Of a DNA stretch of 64,000 nt, positions 43,997-53,329 are shown piece by piece. The position numbers were made by a program, and so were the translations under genes. Under the pieces are notes generated by a model. The model was given only the letters and a program-made list of their open reading frames with translations. It searched no databases and was not told where the DNA came from. How positions within the stretch are numbered: position 1 is the stretch's first letter; each line of letters starts with the position of its first letter. The DNA is from Agrobacterium tumefaciens (GTDB lineage Bacteria; Pseudomonadota; Alphaproteobacteria; Rhizobiales; Rhizobiaceae). The stretch is taken from NCBI RefSeq assembly GCF_009649785.1, contig NZ_WJOK01000007.1, positions 62,001-126,000 on the forward strand, given 5' to 3'.

Positions 43997-44303
43997 TTTG
44001 CCGAACAGCATGCCTGGCATCCCGGCTGATGCAGAGGCATTTTTGAGAACAGCGATGGCTGGCAATCCGCAGGTGGATGCCAGCCATGGTTTACATGGGT
44101 ATCCTGCCCGGATGCCTTTCGACCGGATTTACGGCCCTCGATCGGACCCGTCGCAAGGTTTTCGGCGCGGTCTTCATGCCCGCCGAAGATTGCGCTGTGG
44201 GCCACCAGCAAAACAGGATTTTCGTTCACCGCCCCCGCCGCAGTCGGTCGATGCTGCTTGCCATCAGGGAGTAGCTTTGGCGCATATCCACAGAGGATCA
44301 TCC
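43997..44303 (+). other. 307-bp gap with a stem-loop, no recognisable gene
   Basis: No convincing gene is seen on either strand; the open frames here lack recognisable motifs or good ribosome sites. It holds a perfect 10-bp inverted repeat with a 13-nt loop (44055-44064 with 44078-44087). The gap is long for this tight operon and could hold an internal promoter, a small RNA or a decayed gene. Confidence 0.5.
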
Positions 44304-45767
44304 ATGACGCTCAGCTTCGATCCAGACAGCCTGTCCCTGCCGATCGGCCATTTCATCGGCGACCGGCTGATCCCGGCTAAAAACGGCATCGACATGCATC
44401 GTCCTTCGGACGGCATCGAATATGCCGGTTGCCCGAAGGCGGATGCGGCACTTGTCGATGAGGCGGTGCAAACCGCCAAAGCCGCACTGAAGAGCAGTAA
44501 CTGGGGCGGCGTGCGCCCGCGTGAGCGCACCAGGGTGCTGCAACGCTGGGCAGACCTGATCGAGCAGGAAGCCGAGACGCTGGCGAAAATCGAGGCGCTC
44601 TCCTCAACCCGGCCCGTGGGCCACCTGATTGCCGGCGATATCGCCGTCACTGCCGAACAGATCCGCTTCTTTGCCGAATTTGCGGACAAGGAGGGCGGTG
44701 ATCTCGTGCCGACCGACGACACAAGCGTCGGCATGATCATGACCGAGCCCTATGGCGTCGTGGGCGCCATTACGCCTTGGAATTTTCCGGTGTCCATGGC
44801 GGGCTGGAAGCTTGGCCCGGCACTCGCAGCCGGCAATGCCGTGGTGCTCAAGCCATCGGAGATGACGCCCTTCTCCAGCATTTTCATGGCGCAACTCGCC
44901 ATCAAGGCAGGGCTGCCCGCCGGGCTTATCAACATCGTGCTGGGTGACGGGCCAGTGACAGGCAATGCCATCACCGGCCATCCCGAAATTTCCAAGGTCA
45001 GCTTCACCGGATCGACGGCAGCAGGTTCGGCCATCATGGCAAATATCGCGCGTACCGGCGTCAAGCCCATGACGCTGGAACTGGGCGGCAAAAGTCCGCA
45101 GCTGGTTTTTGCAGATGCCGATATCGAAAAAGCCGCCGCCGCGATCGCCGGCAACATTCTGTCCAATGCCGGGCAGGCCTGCGTTGCCGGCTCGCGCATC
45201 ATCGTTGAAGAGAGTGTCGCAGAGGCGCTTTCCGCCGCAATCGTCGCCCGCATGAAGACGGTGAAGCCCGGCCCGACCTGGGACGAAGCAACACAGTATT
45301 CGCCGATCATCTCCGAAGTGCAGCGCCAGCGCATTGACGGCATCGTGCAGGCGGCTGTCGCCCATGGCGGCGAATGCCTGACGGGCGGCGCGATCATGGA
45401 CGGTCCGGGTTATTTCTACCAGCCGACCTTGATCGCAAATGTCGACCAGACCTCACCTGCTGTCACAGAAGAGATATTCGGGCCAGTGCTGACCCTGCAA
45501 ACCTTCAAGACGGAAGAAGAGGCGCTGGCGCTCGCCGATCATCCTACCTACGGTCTTGCCGCGGGTCTTTTCAGCCGCGATATCTCGCGCGTCATGCGCC
45601 TGTCTCGCGCCATCCAGGCAGGAACGATCTGGGTCAACCGTTATGGCCGCTCCCGCGACCATATCCTGCCGACCGGCGGTTACAAACGCTCCGGCATCGG
45701 CAAGGATCTCGGGCGGGAGGCCTATCTCGCCAACCGCAAGAGCAAAAGCGTCCTGATCGGACTGTAA
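44304..45767 (+). CDS. NAD(P)-dependent aldehyde dehydrogenase
   Basis: A 487-residue ALDH-superfamily enzyme. ATG 44304 has AGAGGAT upstream. Motifs: TPWNFPVSMAGWKLGPALAA, FTGSTAAG (cofactor), catalytic Glu in LELGGKSPQ, catalytic Cys in GQACVAGSR, and EEIFGPVL. Residues match betaine/aminoaldehyde dehydrogenase relatives, though the true aldehyde is unknown. It sits among genes for an amine-type substrate, so it may oxidise an aldehyde made by one of the neighbouring oxidases or the aminotransferase. Confidence 0.92.
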   Translation: MTLSFDPDSLSLPIGHFIGDRLIPAKNGIDMHRPSDGIEYAGCPKADAALVDEAVQTAKAALKSSNWGGVRPRERTRVLQRWADLIEQEAETLAKIEALSSTRPVGHLIAGDIAVTAEQIRFFAEFADKEGGDLVPTDDTSVGMIMTEPYGVVGAITPWNFPVSMAGWKLGPALAAGNAVVLKPSEMTPFSSIFMAQLAIKAGLPAGLINIVLGDGPVTGNAITGHPEISKVSFTGSTAAGSAIMANIARTGVKPMTLELGGKSPQLVFADADIEKAAAAIAGNILSNAGQACVAGSRIIVEESVAEALSAAIVARMKTVKPGPTWDEATQYSPIISEVQRQRIDGIVQAAVAHGGECLTGGAIMDGPGYFYQPTLIANVDQTSPAVTEEIFGPVLTLQTFKTEEEALALADHPTYGLAAGLFSRDISRVMRLSRAIQAGTIWVNRYGRSRDHILPTGGYKRSGIGKDLGREAYLANRKSKSVLIGL

Positions 45768-45780
45768 CAGGGGAAACATC

Positions 45781-46824
45781 TTGAAAACGCATCGCATCGC
45801 ACTCATTCCCGGAGACGGCATCGGCAAAAGCGTGACTGATGCCGCCTGGCAGGTTCTCAACACCGCAGCAAAAAGCTCCGGTTTTGCGCTTGAAGGCACC
45901 GAATTCCCCTGGTCCTGCGCCTTCTACAAGGAGACCGGCGCGATGATGCCGAAGGATGGCATCGAGACCCTGCGCGGCTTCGACGCCATTCTGCTGGGCG
46001 CGGTCGGCTGGCCAGCGGAGGTGCCGGATTCGGTGTCGTTGCACGGCCTGCTTCTGCCGATTCGCAAGGCTTTTGTGCAATACGCCAATATCCGCCCGCA
46101 CCGGCTTCTGCCCGGCGTGCAGGGACCGTTGAAAGCGGATGGATTCGACATTCTCTGCATCCGCGAAAATACCGAAGGTGAATATTCCGGTGCCGGCGGA
46201 CGCGTGCATCAGGGCACCGAAGACGAGGTCGCTGTCGAAACCTCCATCTTCACCCGCAAGGGCGTGGAACGCATCCTGCGCTTCGGCTTCGAGCAGGCGC
46301 AAAAGCGTCGCGGCAAGTTGGCTTCCGTCACCAAATCCAACGCCCAGAAATATTCGATGGTGTTCTGGGACGAGGTGACGCAAAAGCTCGCCGCCGAATA
46401 TCCGGATGTTGAAGTTTCCAGCTACCATATCGACGCCATGGCGGCGCGCATGGTGATGGCGCCGGAAAGCCTTGATGTCGTTGTCGCCTCAAACCTCTTC
46501 GGCGATATCCTGACTGATCTTGGTGCGGCCATTCAGGGCGGCCTCGGTTTTGCCGCCTCCGCCAATATCAATCCCAACCGCACGGCACCCTCCATGTTCG
46601 AGCCGGTGCACGGTTCGGCCCCTGACATCGCCCATCTCGGCATTGCCAACCCCATCGCCGCCATCTGGTCCGGCGCCATGATGCTGGAGCATCTGGGTGA
46701 GGCGGATGCGGCCAGGCGGGTCATGGCGGCGCTGGAAAAGGCGACCGGCCAGGGCATTGGCACCGTGCCGGGCAAGGACAACACAGACGTAATAACTGCC
46801 GCAGTTCTTGCGGCTCTCGACTGA
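45781..46824 (+). CDS. ttuC: Isocitrate/isopropylmalate-type dehydrogenase, tartrate dehydrogenase-like
   Basis: A 347-residue beta-decarboxylating dehydrogenase. The TTG start (45781) has AGGGGA upstream. IALIPGDGIGK opens the fold; the acid-binding IRENTEGEYSG and the Mg/NAD region SNLFGDILTDLG, then FEPVHGSAPDI, are the family signatures. Length and the ENTEGEYSGAGGR variant match tartrate dehydrogenase/decarboxylase (TtuC, also acting on D-malate) rather than LeuB. It would oxidise a 2-hydroxyacid to pyruvate or oxaloglycolate. It lies 13 bp after the aldehyde dehydrogenase gene. Confidence 0.85.
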   Translation: MKTHRIALIPGDGIGKSVTDAAWQVLNTAAKSSGFALEGTEFPWSCAFYKETGAMMPKDGIETLRGFDAILLGAVGWPAEVPDSVSLHGLLLPIRKAFVQYANIRPHRLLPGVQGPLKADGFDILCIRENTEGEYSGAGGRVHQGTEDEVAVETSIFTRKGVERILRFGFEQAQKRRGKLASVTKSNAQKYSMVFWDEVTQKLAAEYPDVEVSSYHIDAMAARMVMAPESLDVVVASNLFGDILTDLGAAIQGGLGFAASANINPNRTAPSMFEPVHGSAPDIAHLGIANPIAAIWSGAMMLEHLGEADAARRVMAALEKATGQGIGTVPGKDNTDVITAAVLAALD

Positions 46825-46839
46825 TTTCGGAGACAGATA

Positions 46840-48297
46840 ATGCAGGGCTTGAAGGACAAGGAACTCTTTCGCCAAACGGGTTTGATCGGCGGGGAATGGA
46901 AAGCGGCCGCATCAGGCAAGACGGTCGACGTGATCGACCCGGCGACGCAGGCGGTGATCGGCACCGTGCCGGATATGGGCAGCGTGGAAACCCGCGCGGC
47001 CATCGAAGCCGCCAACGCTGCCTTCGTGCCGTGGAAGAAGAAAACGCACGCGGAGCGCGCGGCGCTTCTGGAAAAATGGTTCGCGTTGATGATCGAACAC
47101 ATCGACGATCTCGGCCTGATGTTGACCATCGAACAGGGCAAGCCACTTGAAGAGGCCAAGGGCGAAATCCGTTACGGAGCATCCTTCGTCAAGTGGTTTG
47201 CGGAAGAGGGCCGACGCATCAGCGGCGGCACCATTCCCTCTCCGACGCCGGATCGCCGTATCGTGGTGCTGAAGGAGCCGGTCGGTGTCTGCGGCATCAT
47301 CACACCGTGGAATTTCCCGAACGCCATGATCACCCGCAAGGTCGCACCTGCATTGGCGGCTGGCTGCACCGTGGTCATCAAGCCCTCGGAATTCACGCCC
47401 TATTCGGCCCTAGCGCTCGGCGTTCTCGCCGAACGTGCAGGCATCCCGGCTGGCGTCATCAACATCGTCACCGGCATGCCGACGGAGATCGGCAACGAGA
47501 TCATGGCCAATGAGACGGTGCGGAAAATTTCCTTCACGGGCTCTACCCGTGTCGGTTCGCTGCTGATGCGCGGTGCGGCCGACAGTGTAAAACGACTGTC
47601 GCTGGAACTCGGCGGCAATGCCCCTTTCATCGTATTCGACGATGCAGATCTCGATCTCGCCATCGAAGGCGCGCTCGTTTCGAAATTCCGCAATGGCGGT
47701 CAGACCTGCGTCTGCGCCAACCGCATTCTCGTTCAGGCGAGCGTTTACGATGCGTTTGCGAAAAAACTGGCTGATCGCGTCGATGCCATGCGTGTCGGAC
47801 CCGGAACGGAGCTAGGTGTTTCCATCGGTCCGATGATCAACGAGCCGGCAATCGCCAAAATCCGCGCGCATATCGATGACGCCGTTTCCAAGGGCGCCGA
47901 GATCATTACCAAGCCTCATGATCTGCCTGAAGGTTCGCAATATACCGCACCGGTGGTGCTGACGGGCGCAACAACCGCCATGCGGCTGGCGAGCGAAGAG
48001 ACCTTCGGGCCAGTCGCCCCGCTCTTCCGCTTCGAGACGGAAGAGGAGGCGATTGCGATCGCCAACGGCACGCCCTTCGGCCTTGCCGCCTACTTCTACA
48101 CTGAAAGCCTCAAACGCGCCTGGCGCGTGGGCGAGGCGCTGGAGTTCGGCATGGTCGGCCTCAATACCGGCGCGATCTCCACCGAAGTCGCCCCCTTCGG
48201 CGGCGTCAAGCAATCCGGCCTCGGCCGCGAAGGCGCACAGGTCGGCATCGAGGAATATCTGGAAATGAAGACGTTCCACATCGGTGGACTTGCCTGA
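46840..48297 (+). CDS. gabD: Succinate-semialdehyde dehydrogenase (GabD type)
   Basis: A 485-residue ALDH. It carries TPWNFPNAMITRKVAPALAA, FTGSTRVGSLL, LELGGNAPF with the catalytic Glu, and GQTCVCANR with the catalytic Cys, whose flanking Cys is typical of GabD. The last residues, GLGREGAQVGIEEYLEMKTF, also match GabD. It converts succinate semialdehyde to succinate, feeding 4-aminobutyrate or putrescine-derived carbon into the TCA cycle. It lies 15 bp after the TtuC-like gene and ends the operon with a strong terminator at 48322. Confidence 0.92.
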   Translation: MQGLKDKELFRQTGLIGGEWKAAASGKTVDVIDPATQAVIGTVPDMGSVETRAAIEAANAAFVPWKKKTHAERAALLEKWFALMIEHIDDLGLMLTIEQGKPLEEAKGEIRYGASFVKWFAEEGRRISGGTIPSPTPDRRIVVLKEPVGVCGIITPWNFPNAMITRKVAPALAAGCTVVIKPSEFTPYSALALGVLAERAGIPAGVINIVTGMPTEIGNEIMANETVRKISFTGSTRVGSLLMRGAADSVKRLSLELGGNAPFIVFDDADLDLAIEGALVSKFRNGGQTCVCANRILVQASVYDAFAKKLADRVDAMRVGPGTELGVSIGPMINEPAIAKIRAHIDDAVSKGAEIITKPHDLPEGSQYTAPVVLTGATTAMRLASEETFGPVAPLFRFETEEEAIAIANGTPFGLAAYFYTESLKRAWRVGEALEFGMVGLNTGAISTEVAPFGGVKQSGLGREGAQVGIEEYLEMKTFHIGGLA

Positions 48298-48321
48298 AGA
48301 CTGTTTCTTTCTCCCCGCCTA

Positions 48322-48349
48322 AAGGGCCGCTCTGCGGCCCTTCTTTTTT
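48322..48349 (+). terminator. Rho-independent terminator after gabD
   Basis: AAGGGCCGC / GCGGCCCTT perfect 9-bp stem (48322-48330, 48334-48342) with a 3-nt loop, followed by CTTTTTTG. It lies 25 bp after the gabD stop. Confidence 0.93.
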
Positions 48350-48435
48350 GGTGCGAAATTGAAAAGCAGCACTCCCAGGGGTGGAAGAAAAATCCGGAGG
48401 CATGAATTGGTTTGGCAAAGCCACGGCATTCACGT

Positions 48436-48547
48436 GTCGTAACCCCCGACCAGATCCAGGGTCCAGCGCGATCACGTCATTGATCGTAAGAGACTATTCA
48501 CAGTGCAGGCGCGCAGTGGCTGAATGCCAGATCAAGTCCGGCATGAT
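48436..48547. repeat. RIME-like rhizobial intergenic repeat, copy 2
   Basis: About 112 bp clearly aligned with the element at 36541-36655 (shared GATCC-GGGTCCAG-CGCGA, TTGATCGTA, and ATGCCAGATCAAGTCCGGCAT), with its left palindrome decayed. It lies between convergent genes. Confidence 0.7.
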
Positions 48548-48566
48548 GAAGAAATGAACTAACGCG

Positions 48567-49841
48567 CTACTGAATCTTATCCAGCATCTTGTAGTAAAGC
48601 CCTACCAAGGGAAGAAACCAGGGCTTGCCGAAATGGCCAGGCACCGCCGGCCAGTCCATCCCCTTCAGCGGGTTGTTGTCCGGGCGGCCCAGAATGGCGT
48701 CAGCCATGATCATGCCCAGATGGGTGGAAAGCTGGGCGCCGTGGCCGGAATAGCCCATGGCGTACCAGACGCCGTCATGGAAACCGGCGCGGGGATAACG
48801 GTCCTTGGTCATATCAACCAGTCCGCCCCAGCAATAATCGATTGGCACATGCGCAAGCTGCGGGAATATGCGGTGAAGGCTATCCATCAGGATCGCGCCA
48901 CTTTTGGCATCCGAACGCTGGTCCGATGTCGTGGAAAAGCGCGCGCGGCCGCCGAAGATCAACCGGTTGTCCGGTGCGAGGCGGAAATAATTGCCGATAT
49001 TCATGGTGTTGACGTAGGTGCGGTTACCCGGAACGGACGCCTTGATCTCGGCATCCGTCAACGGCCGCGTGGCGATGATGAAACTGCCGACCGCGATGAT
49101 GCGGCGGCGGAAATAGCCGAAGCCGGAGGGCGTGTAGGCGCCGGTTGCCACAAGAACATTATCCGCGGTGACCTTGCCGCGCGCCGTTTCCAGCGTGTGT
49201 GTCTTGCCGTTCTGAGTTTGTTTCGTCACCGCCGCATTTTCAAAGATCACCGCACCATGGCGGCTGGCAGCCTGCGCAAGGCCGGCCACATAGCGGCCCA
49301 TATGCATCATGGCGCTCTTCTTGGACAGCATGGCGCCATAAAAGGGAGAGCCGATTTCCGCCTTGAGATCGTCAACCGACAGAAGCGCCGTGTCGGGATC
49401 CACCTCGGCATGAACAGCCTCGAAATTCTTCGCCAGACTTTCGAAATGCTGCGGTTTCGAAGCCATTTTCAGCTTGCCGGCGCGGCGGAAATTACAATCG
49501 ATCCCTTCCTCGGCGATCAGGCTTTCCAGCGTGTCGATCGAGGCATCCAGCGCCTTGTAGAGCGCGATGGCGCGCTCCTTGCCGAGTTCCGCCTTGGCGG
49601 AGAGGTAGGAGTGGGCCAGCCCGTTGTTGAGGTGGCCGCCATTGCGCCCGGAAGCACCCCAGCCGACGCGCTGTCCTTCAAGAACAACCACGCGCGCGCC
49701 CGCTTTTGCCAGCTGGCGCGCAGCACCCAGACCCGTGAAGCCGCCACCAATGACGGCCACATCGTAATGGCCTTCGACAGGACCTTGCGCCGCCCCCGCA
49801 AACAGGGGCGCCGTGTCGTGCCAATAGGAGACGAGCTTCAT
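48567..49841 (-). CDS. FAD-dependent amine/amino-acid oxidase (DAO family, PuuB-like)
   Basis: A 424-residue DAO-family flavoprotein. The dinucleotide motif is VAVIGGGFTGLGAARQLAKAG (about residues 28-48), followed by VGWGASGRNGGHLNNGL. It resembles gamma-glutamylputrescine oxidase and similar amine oxidases. It makes an aldehyde or imine plus peroxide from an amine. It is co-oriented with the HAD gene just upstream (14 bp), and its convergent end is behind the gabD terminator. With gabD and aldehyde dehydrogenases beside it, a polyamine-type pathway is plausible, but the glutamylating synthetase (PuuA) is not here. Confidence 0.87.
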   Translation of the reverse strand: MKLVSYWHDTAPLFAGAAQGPVEGHYDVAVIGGGFTGLGAARQLAKAGARVVVLEGQRVGWGASGRNGGHLNNGLAHSYLSAKAELGKERAIALYKALDASIDTLESLIAEEGIDCNFRRAGKLKMASKPQHFESLAKNFEAVHAEVDPDTALLSVDDLKAEIGSPFYGAMLSKKSAMMHMGRYVAGLAQAASRHGAVIFENAAVTKQTQNGKTHTLETARGKVTADNVLVATGAYTPSGFGYFRRRIIAVGSFIIATRPLTDAEIKASVPGNRTYVNTMNIGNYFRLAPDNRLIFGGRARFSTTSDQRSDAKSGAILMDSLHRIFPQLAHVPIDYCWGGLVDMTKDRYPRAGFHDGVWYAMGYSGHGAQLSTHLGMIMADAILGRPDNNPLKGMDWPAVPGHFGKPWFLPLVGLYYKMLDKIQ

Positions 49842-49855
49842 GATCCGGTCCTTCC

Positions 49856-50524
49856 TTACAGTCCAACGACGCCCGCGAGACCGGAAATATCGGAGATCTC
49901 CGTATAACCGTAATAGGGGTTTGCCGGTTCGTGGCCGCGGTTGACCCAGACCTTGTTCTTGATGCCGAGATCGTGCGCGGACATCAGGTCGTAGCGGAAG
50001 GAGGACGACACGTGCAGGATATCTTCCGGGCCGCAGCCGAGCATGTCGAACAAATATTCGAAAGCCTTGAAATGCGGCTTGTAGGCCTGCGCCTGTTCGG
50101 CGGTATAGACAGCATGGAACGGCGCGCCAAGCTTTGCCACATTCGACATGATCTGCGAATTCATGGCGTTAGACAAAATGACCAGCGGAATTTCCTTGGC
50201 AACCTTCGCCAGACCGGCCGGAACGTCCGCATGCGGACCCCATGTCGGAACGCGCTCATACACCATTACCGCATCTTCGTCCTTGAAGGCCACACCGTTG
50301 CGCTTGCAGGTGCGCGACAGGGCGTTATGGACAACTTCGGCGTAAGGCTTCCAGTCATGCATGACCTCGTCCAGGCGATATGCAGAGAAGTCCTTGATGA
50401 ATTGCTGCATCTCGGCCTCGCCCAGACGATCACCATAGAGATCGCGGGCAGCTTCTGCCATCTGGAAATGAATCAGCGTACCGTGGCAATCGAAAGTGAT
50501 GTATTTCGGGCGGAAGATGGTCAT
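49856..50524 (-). CDS. HAD hydrolase, haloacid dehalogenase type II-like
   Basis: A 222-residue HAD-superfamily protein with nucleophile Asp12 in ITFDCHGTLI (motif I), VILSNAMNSQ (motif II), the Lys-bearing segment AYKPHFKAFEY (motif III) and HVSSSFRYDLMSAHDLGIK (motif IV). It resembles 2-haloacid dehalogenases; the nucleophile is followed by Cys-His rather than the phosphatase Asp-x-Asp pattern. A second, different HAD protein lies at 53330. It is transcribed with the oxidase gene. Its real substrate is unknown. Confidence 0.82.
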   Translation of the reverse strand: MTIFRPKYITFDCHGTLIHFQMAEAARDLYGDRLGEAEMQQFIKDFSAYRLDEVMHDWKPYAEVVHNALSRTCKRNGVAFKDEDAVMVYERVPTWGPHADVPAGLAKVAKEIPLVILSNAMNSQIMSNVAKLGAPFHAVYTAEQAQAYKPHFKAFEYLFDMLGCGPEDILHVSSSFRYDLMSAHDLGIKNKVWVNRGHEPANPYYGYTEISDISGLAGVVGL

Positions 50525-50848
50525 GTCGTCGTCGTCCTTGCTTGGGGATGGGTGGTGGCTGCAATAACAAGATCATAGAGGCCTTTGCCCGGTCGACGCA
50601 CTGCAATTGCCATTCGCGAAAGCAGATTGTTGCGTATGCGGCCGCCAGTTTGGCAGAGAGTTGCGTGCGACAAAACCGGAAGCCGCCGCCCACCCCCGTT
50701 CTGCGGATGGAAGCAGATGATGTGCGGCATAAGATGCGGCGGCGGGTAAAAGCAACAGTGAAACATATCGAACCTTGCCATTCGTCGGGACAATGTTCTT
50801 TTGCCGCCGGTCTATCAATGAACATGAAGAATAAAACGGAGTTGGGCC
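50525..50848. other. 324-bp divergent intergenic region
   Basis: This lies between the minus-strand HAD/oxidase pair and the plus-strand GNAT/aminotransferase pair, so it should contain both promoters. I see no small gene, strong palindrome or terminator in it. Confidence 0.5.
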
Positions 50849-51685
50849 ATGCAAGCCAGCCTCATCGATATCCAGAAATTTGAGCCGCAACACCTCGACG
50901 CCGCCGTCGAGCTTTCCCGCCAGGCCGGATGGCCACACCGCCGGGAAGACTGGGCGCTCGTCCTTTCACTGAGCAAGGGTTTCGTCGCTATCGAAAACGG
51001 TCGCGTCGTCGGAACCGCAATGGCCACGCTTCTGGGAGACACCTGCGCCACCGTCAACATGGTGATCGTGGACGAGGCCATGCGCGGCCGTGGTCTCGGA
51101 CGCAAACTGATGCAGGCGGTCGTCGATGCTGCGGAAAATCGCGAGTGCCGTCTGACCGCCACCGCTGAAGGCCTCCCACTCTATGAGAAGATGGGGTTCG
51201 TCGCATGCGGCGAGGTGCGTCAGCACCAGGGAATTCCTACGGCCGCCGATAAGCCCGCTAACGTGGCATGGGCAGAAACGATTGTACCGGCCGAGCTTGC
51301 CGCACTCGACGCGCAGGCATTCGGTGCGGATCGTACAGCACTCTTTACCGAGCTTGCGGATAGGGCACGGTTTGCGGTGGTTCAACAGCATGGCGCCATC
51401 ATGGGTTTTGCAGGCCTTCGCGCCTTTGGCCGTGGTGAAGTCATCGGCCCGATTGTCGCGGAAACTGCTGAAATCGCGAAGGATTTGATTGCCTTCGTCG
51501 TTTCCGAGCGCCCCGGCGCATTCCTGCGCGTAGACACCACCACCGAGACGGGACTCGGTCCCTGGCTTGCCGAATACGGTCTTGCCCATGTCGGTGGCGG
51601 CATCGCCATGCGCCGGCCGAAGGCGGAAACCTCTGCCGACAAAAAACTGAAAACATTCGCGTTGACCAGCCAGGCGCTGGGCTGA
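50849..51685 (+). CDS. Two-domain GNAT N-acetyltransferase, paralogue of 40451-41329
   Basis: A 278-residue protein. Its first GNAT domain includes IVDEAMRGRGLGRKLMQAVV (acetyl-CoA loop) and LPLYEKMGFVACG; the C-terminal half includes LDAQAFGADRTALF and EVIGPIVAETAEIAKDL. The same domain pair and order occur at 40451-41329, though sequence identity is moderate. It is 14 bp upstream of the aminotransferase gene, so it should belong to that step of the amine catabolic route. Acetylation of the amine or of an intermediate is inferred. Confidence 0.82.
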   Translation: MQASLIDIQKFEPQHLDAAVELSRQAGWPHRREDWALVLSLSKGFVAIENGRVVGTAMATLLGDTCATVNMVIVDEAMRGRGLGRKLMQAVVDAAENRECRLTATAEGLPLYEKMGFVACGEVRQHQGIPTAADKPANVAWAETIVPAELAALDAQAFGADRTALFTELADRARFAVVQQHGAIMGFAGLRAFGRGEVIGPIVAETAEIAKDLIAFVVSERPGAFLRVDTTTETGLGPWLAEYGLAHVGGGIAMRRPKAETSADKKLKTFALTSQALG

Positions 51686-51699
51686 ATCCGGAGAGACCC

Positions 51700-53073
51700 A
51701 TGTTAAGCAATTCACTGATCGAGCTCGACCGCGCCCATCTGGTGCACCCTGTCTCTTCCTTCCGCGGCCATGAAAAGCTTGGCGTTCGCGTGCTGAAATC
51801 GGCAAAGGGTGCCACGATTACCGACATGACCGGCCACCAGCTGATCGACGGTTTTGCCGGCCTCTGGTGCGTCAATGCAGGCTATGGCCATGACAGCATC
51901 GTGGAAGCGGCGGCAAAGCAGATGCGTGAACTGCCCTATGCCACTGCCTATTTCGACATTGGCAGCGAACCCGCCATCCGCCTCGCCTCCGAACTCGCCG
52001 ACCGCGCGCCCGGCGATCTCAACCACGTCTATTTCACGCTTGGCGGATCCGACGCGGTGGACAGCACCATCCGCTTCATCCGCTATTACTGGCACGCCAA
52101 AGGCCAGCCGCAGCGCGACCAGTTCATTTCCATCGAACAGGGTTATCACGGCTCCACCACCGCCGGTTCAGGCCTGACTGCGCTGCCTGCCTTCCATGCA
52201 GGTTTCGGCGTGCCTTACGACTGGCAGCACAAAATTCCGTCTCACTATGCCTATCGCAATCCGGTCGGCAGCGACCCCGCCGCCATCATCGCCTCTTCCC
52301 TGCAAATCCTGAAGGACAAGATCGAGGCTATCGGCCCGGAGCGGGTCGCCGCCTTTTATGCCGAGCCCATTCAGGGCTCCGGTGGCGTTCTGGTGCCGCC
52401 GCCTGGCTGGATCAAGGCCATGCGAGAACTCTGCCGTTCCTACGGCATTCTCTTCGTTGCCGACGAAGTCATCACCGGCTTCGGCCGCACGGGACCACTG
52501 TTTGCCTGTGCCGACGAAGATATCGTGCCGGACTTCATCACAGCCGCCAAGGGTCTGACTTCGGGCTATGTGCCGATGGGCGCCGTCTTCATGGCCGACC
52601 ATGTTTATGATACAACAGCCGACTTCGCCGGCGATGCCGCGGTCGGGCACGGTTATACCTATTCCGCCCATCCCGTCAGTGCCGCCGTTGGTCTCGAAGT
52701 GCTGAAACTTTACGAGGGCGGGCTGCTGGAAAACGGCCGGCGCGCCGGTCAGCGGCTGATGGCCGGGCTGGAAGGATTGAGAAGCCATCCGCTGGTTGGC
52801 GATGTACGTGGCCGGGGCATGCTTGCCGCTATCGAACTCGTGACCGACAAAGAGAAGAAAACCCCGCTGCCGGCTGCGGCGGCCCCTGCACGCAAGGTTT
52901 TTGACCGCGCCTGGGAAAACGGCCTCATCGTGCGCGCCTTCGCCAACGGCATCCTCGGCTATGCGCCGCCGCTGTGTTGCACCGATGACGAGATCGACGC
53001 CATTATAGAGCGGACGCGGAAAACCCTCGACCAGACGCTCGAGGACCCGGCAGTGCGGGCCGCCATGGCCTGA
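51700..53073 (+). CDS. Class III (omega) aminotransferase, PLP-dependent
   Basis: A 457-residue class III aminotransferase. ATG 51700 has GGAGAG upstream. GYHGSTTAGSGLT (PLP phosphate/base contacts), AEPIQGSGG, FVADEVITGFGRTG, and the Schiff-base Lys in ITAAKGLTSGYVPMGAV are present. Members act on beta- or omega-amino groups (beta-alanine, GABA, diamines) with pyruvate or 2-oxoglutarate as acceptor. In this neighbourhood it could feed the semialdehyde dehydrogenases. Confidence 0.92.
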   Translation: MLSNSLIELDRAHLVHPVSSFRGHEKLGVRVLKSAKGATITDMTGHQLIDGFAGLWCVNAGYGHDSIVEAAAKQMRELPYATAYFDIGSEPAIRLASELADRAPGDLNHVYFTLGGSDAVDSTIRFIRYYWHAKGQPQRDQFISIEQGYHGSTTAGSGLTALPAFHAGFGVPYDWQHKIPSHYAYRNPVGSDPAAIIASSLQILKDKIEAIGPERVAAFYAEPIQGSGGVLVPPPGWIKAMRELCRSYGILFVADEVITGFGRTGPLFACADEDIVPDFITAAKGLTSGYVPMGAVFMADHVYDTTADFAGDAAVGHGYTYSAHPVSAAVGLEVLKLYEGGLLENGRRAGQRLMAGLEGLRSHPLVGDVRGRGMLAAIELVTDKEKKTPLPAAAAPARKVFDRAWENGLIVRAFANGILGYAPPLCCTDDEIDAIIERTRKTLDQTLEDPAVRAAMA

Positions 53074-53329
53074 GGCGAACGGTGGATGGCGTTACGGCAC
53101 CTTCTCGAAATGTCGCAACGCCGCACATATTCGCAATATTCTGCCGAAGACCCGATCCTTTTCGGAGAATCCGGCGCGCTGGAACTGCCAAACTATCAAC
53201 AGAAAAAGCACTAAACGCCATAAAAAAGGGCGTTAGCAAGAATGGGAACGGGACAAGGATCCCGTCCGGGAACAGAATAAAATGCCGCAGCCTTCCCAAG
53301 GGCTCTGCGCGGCAAAGCGGAGACCGACA

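Noticed and set aside
48633..49907. Plus-strand open frame of 424 codons
   Set aside because: Antisense shadow of the FAD oxidase, which has an intact dinucleotide-binding motif.
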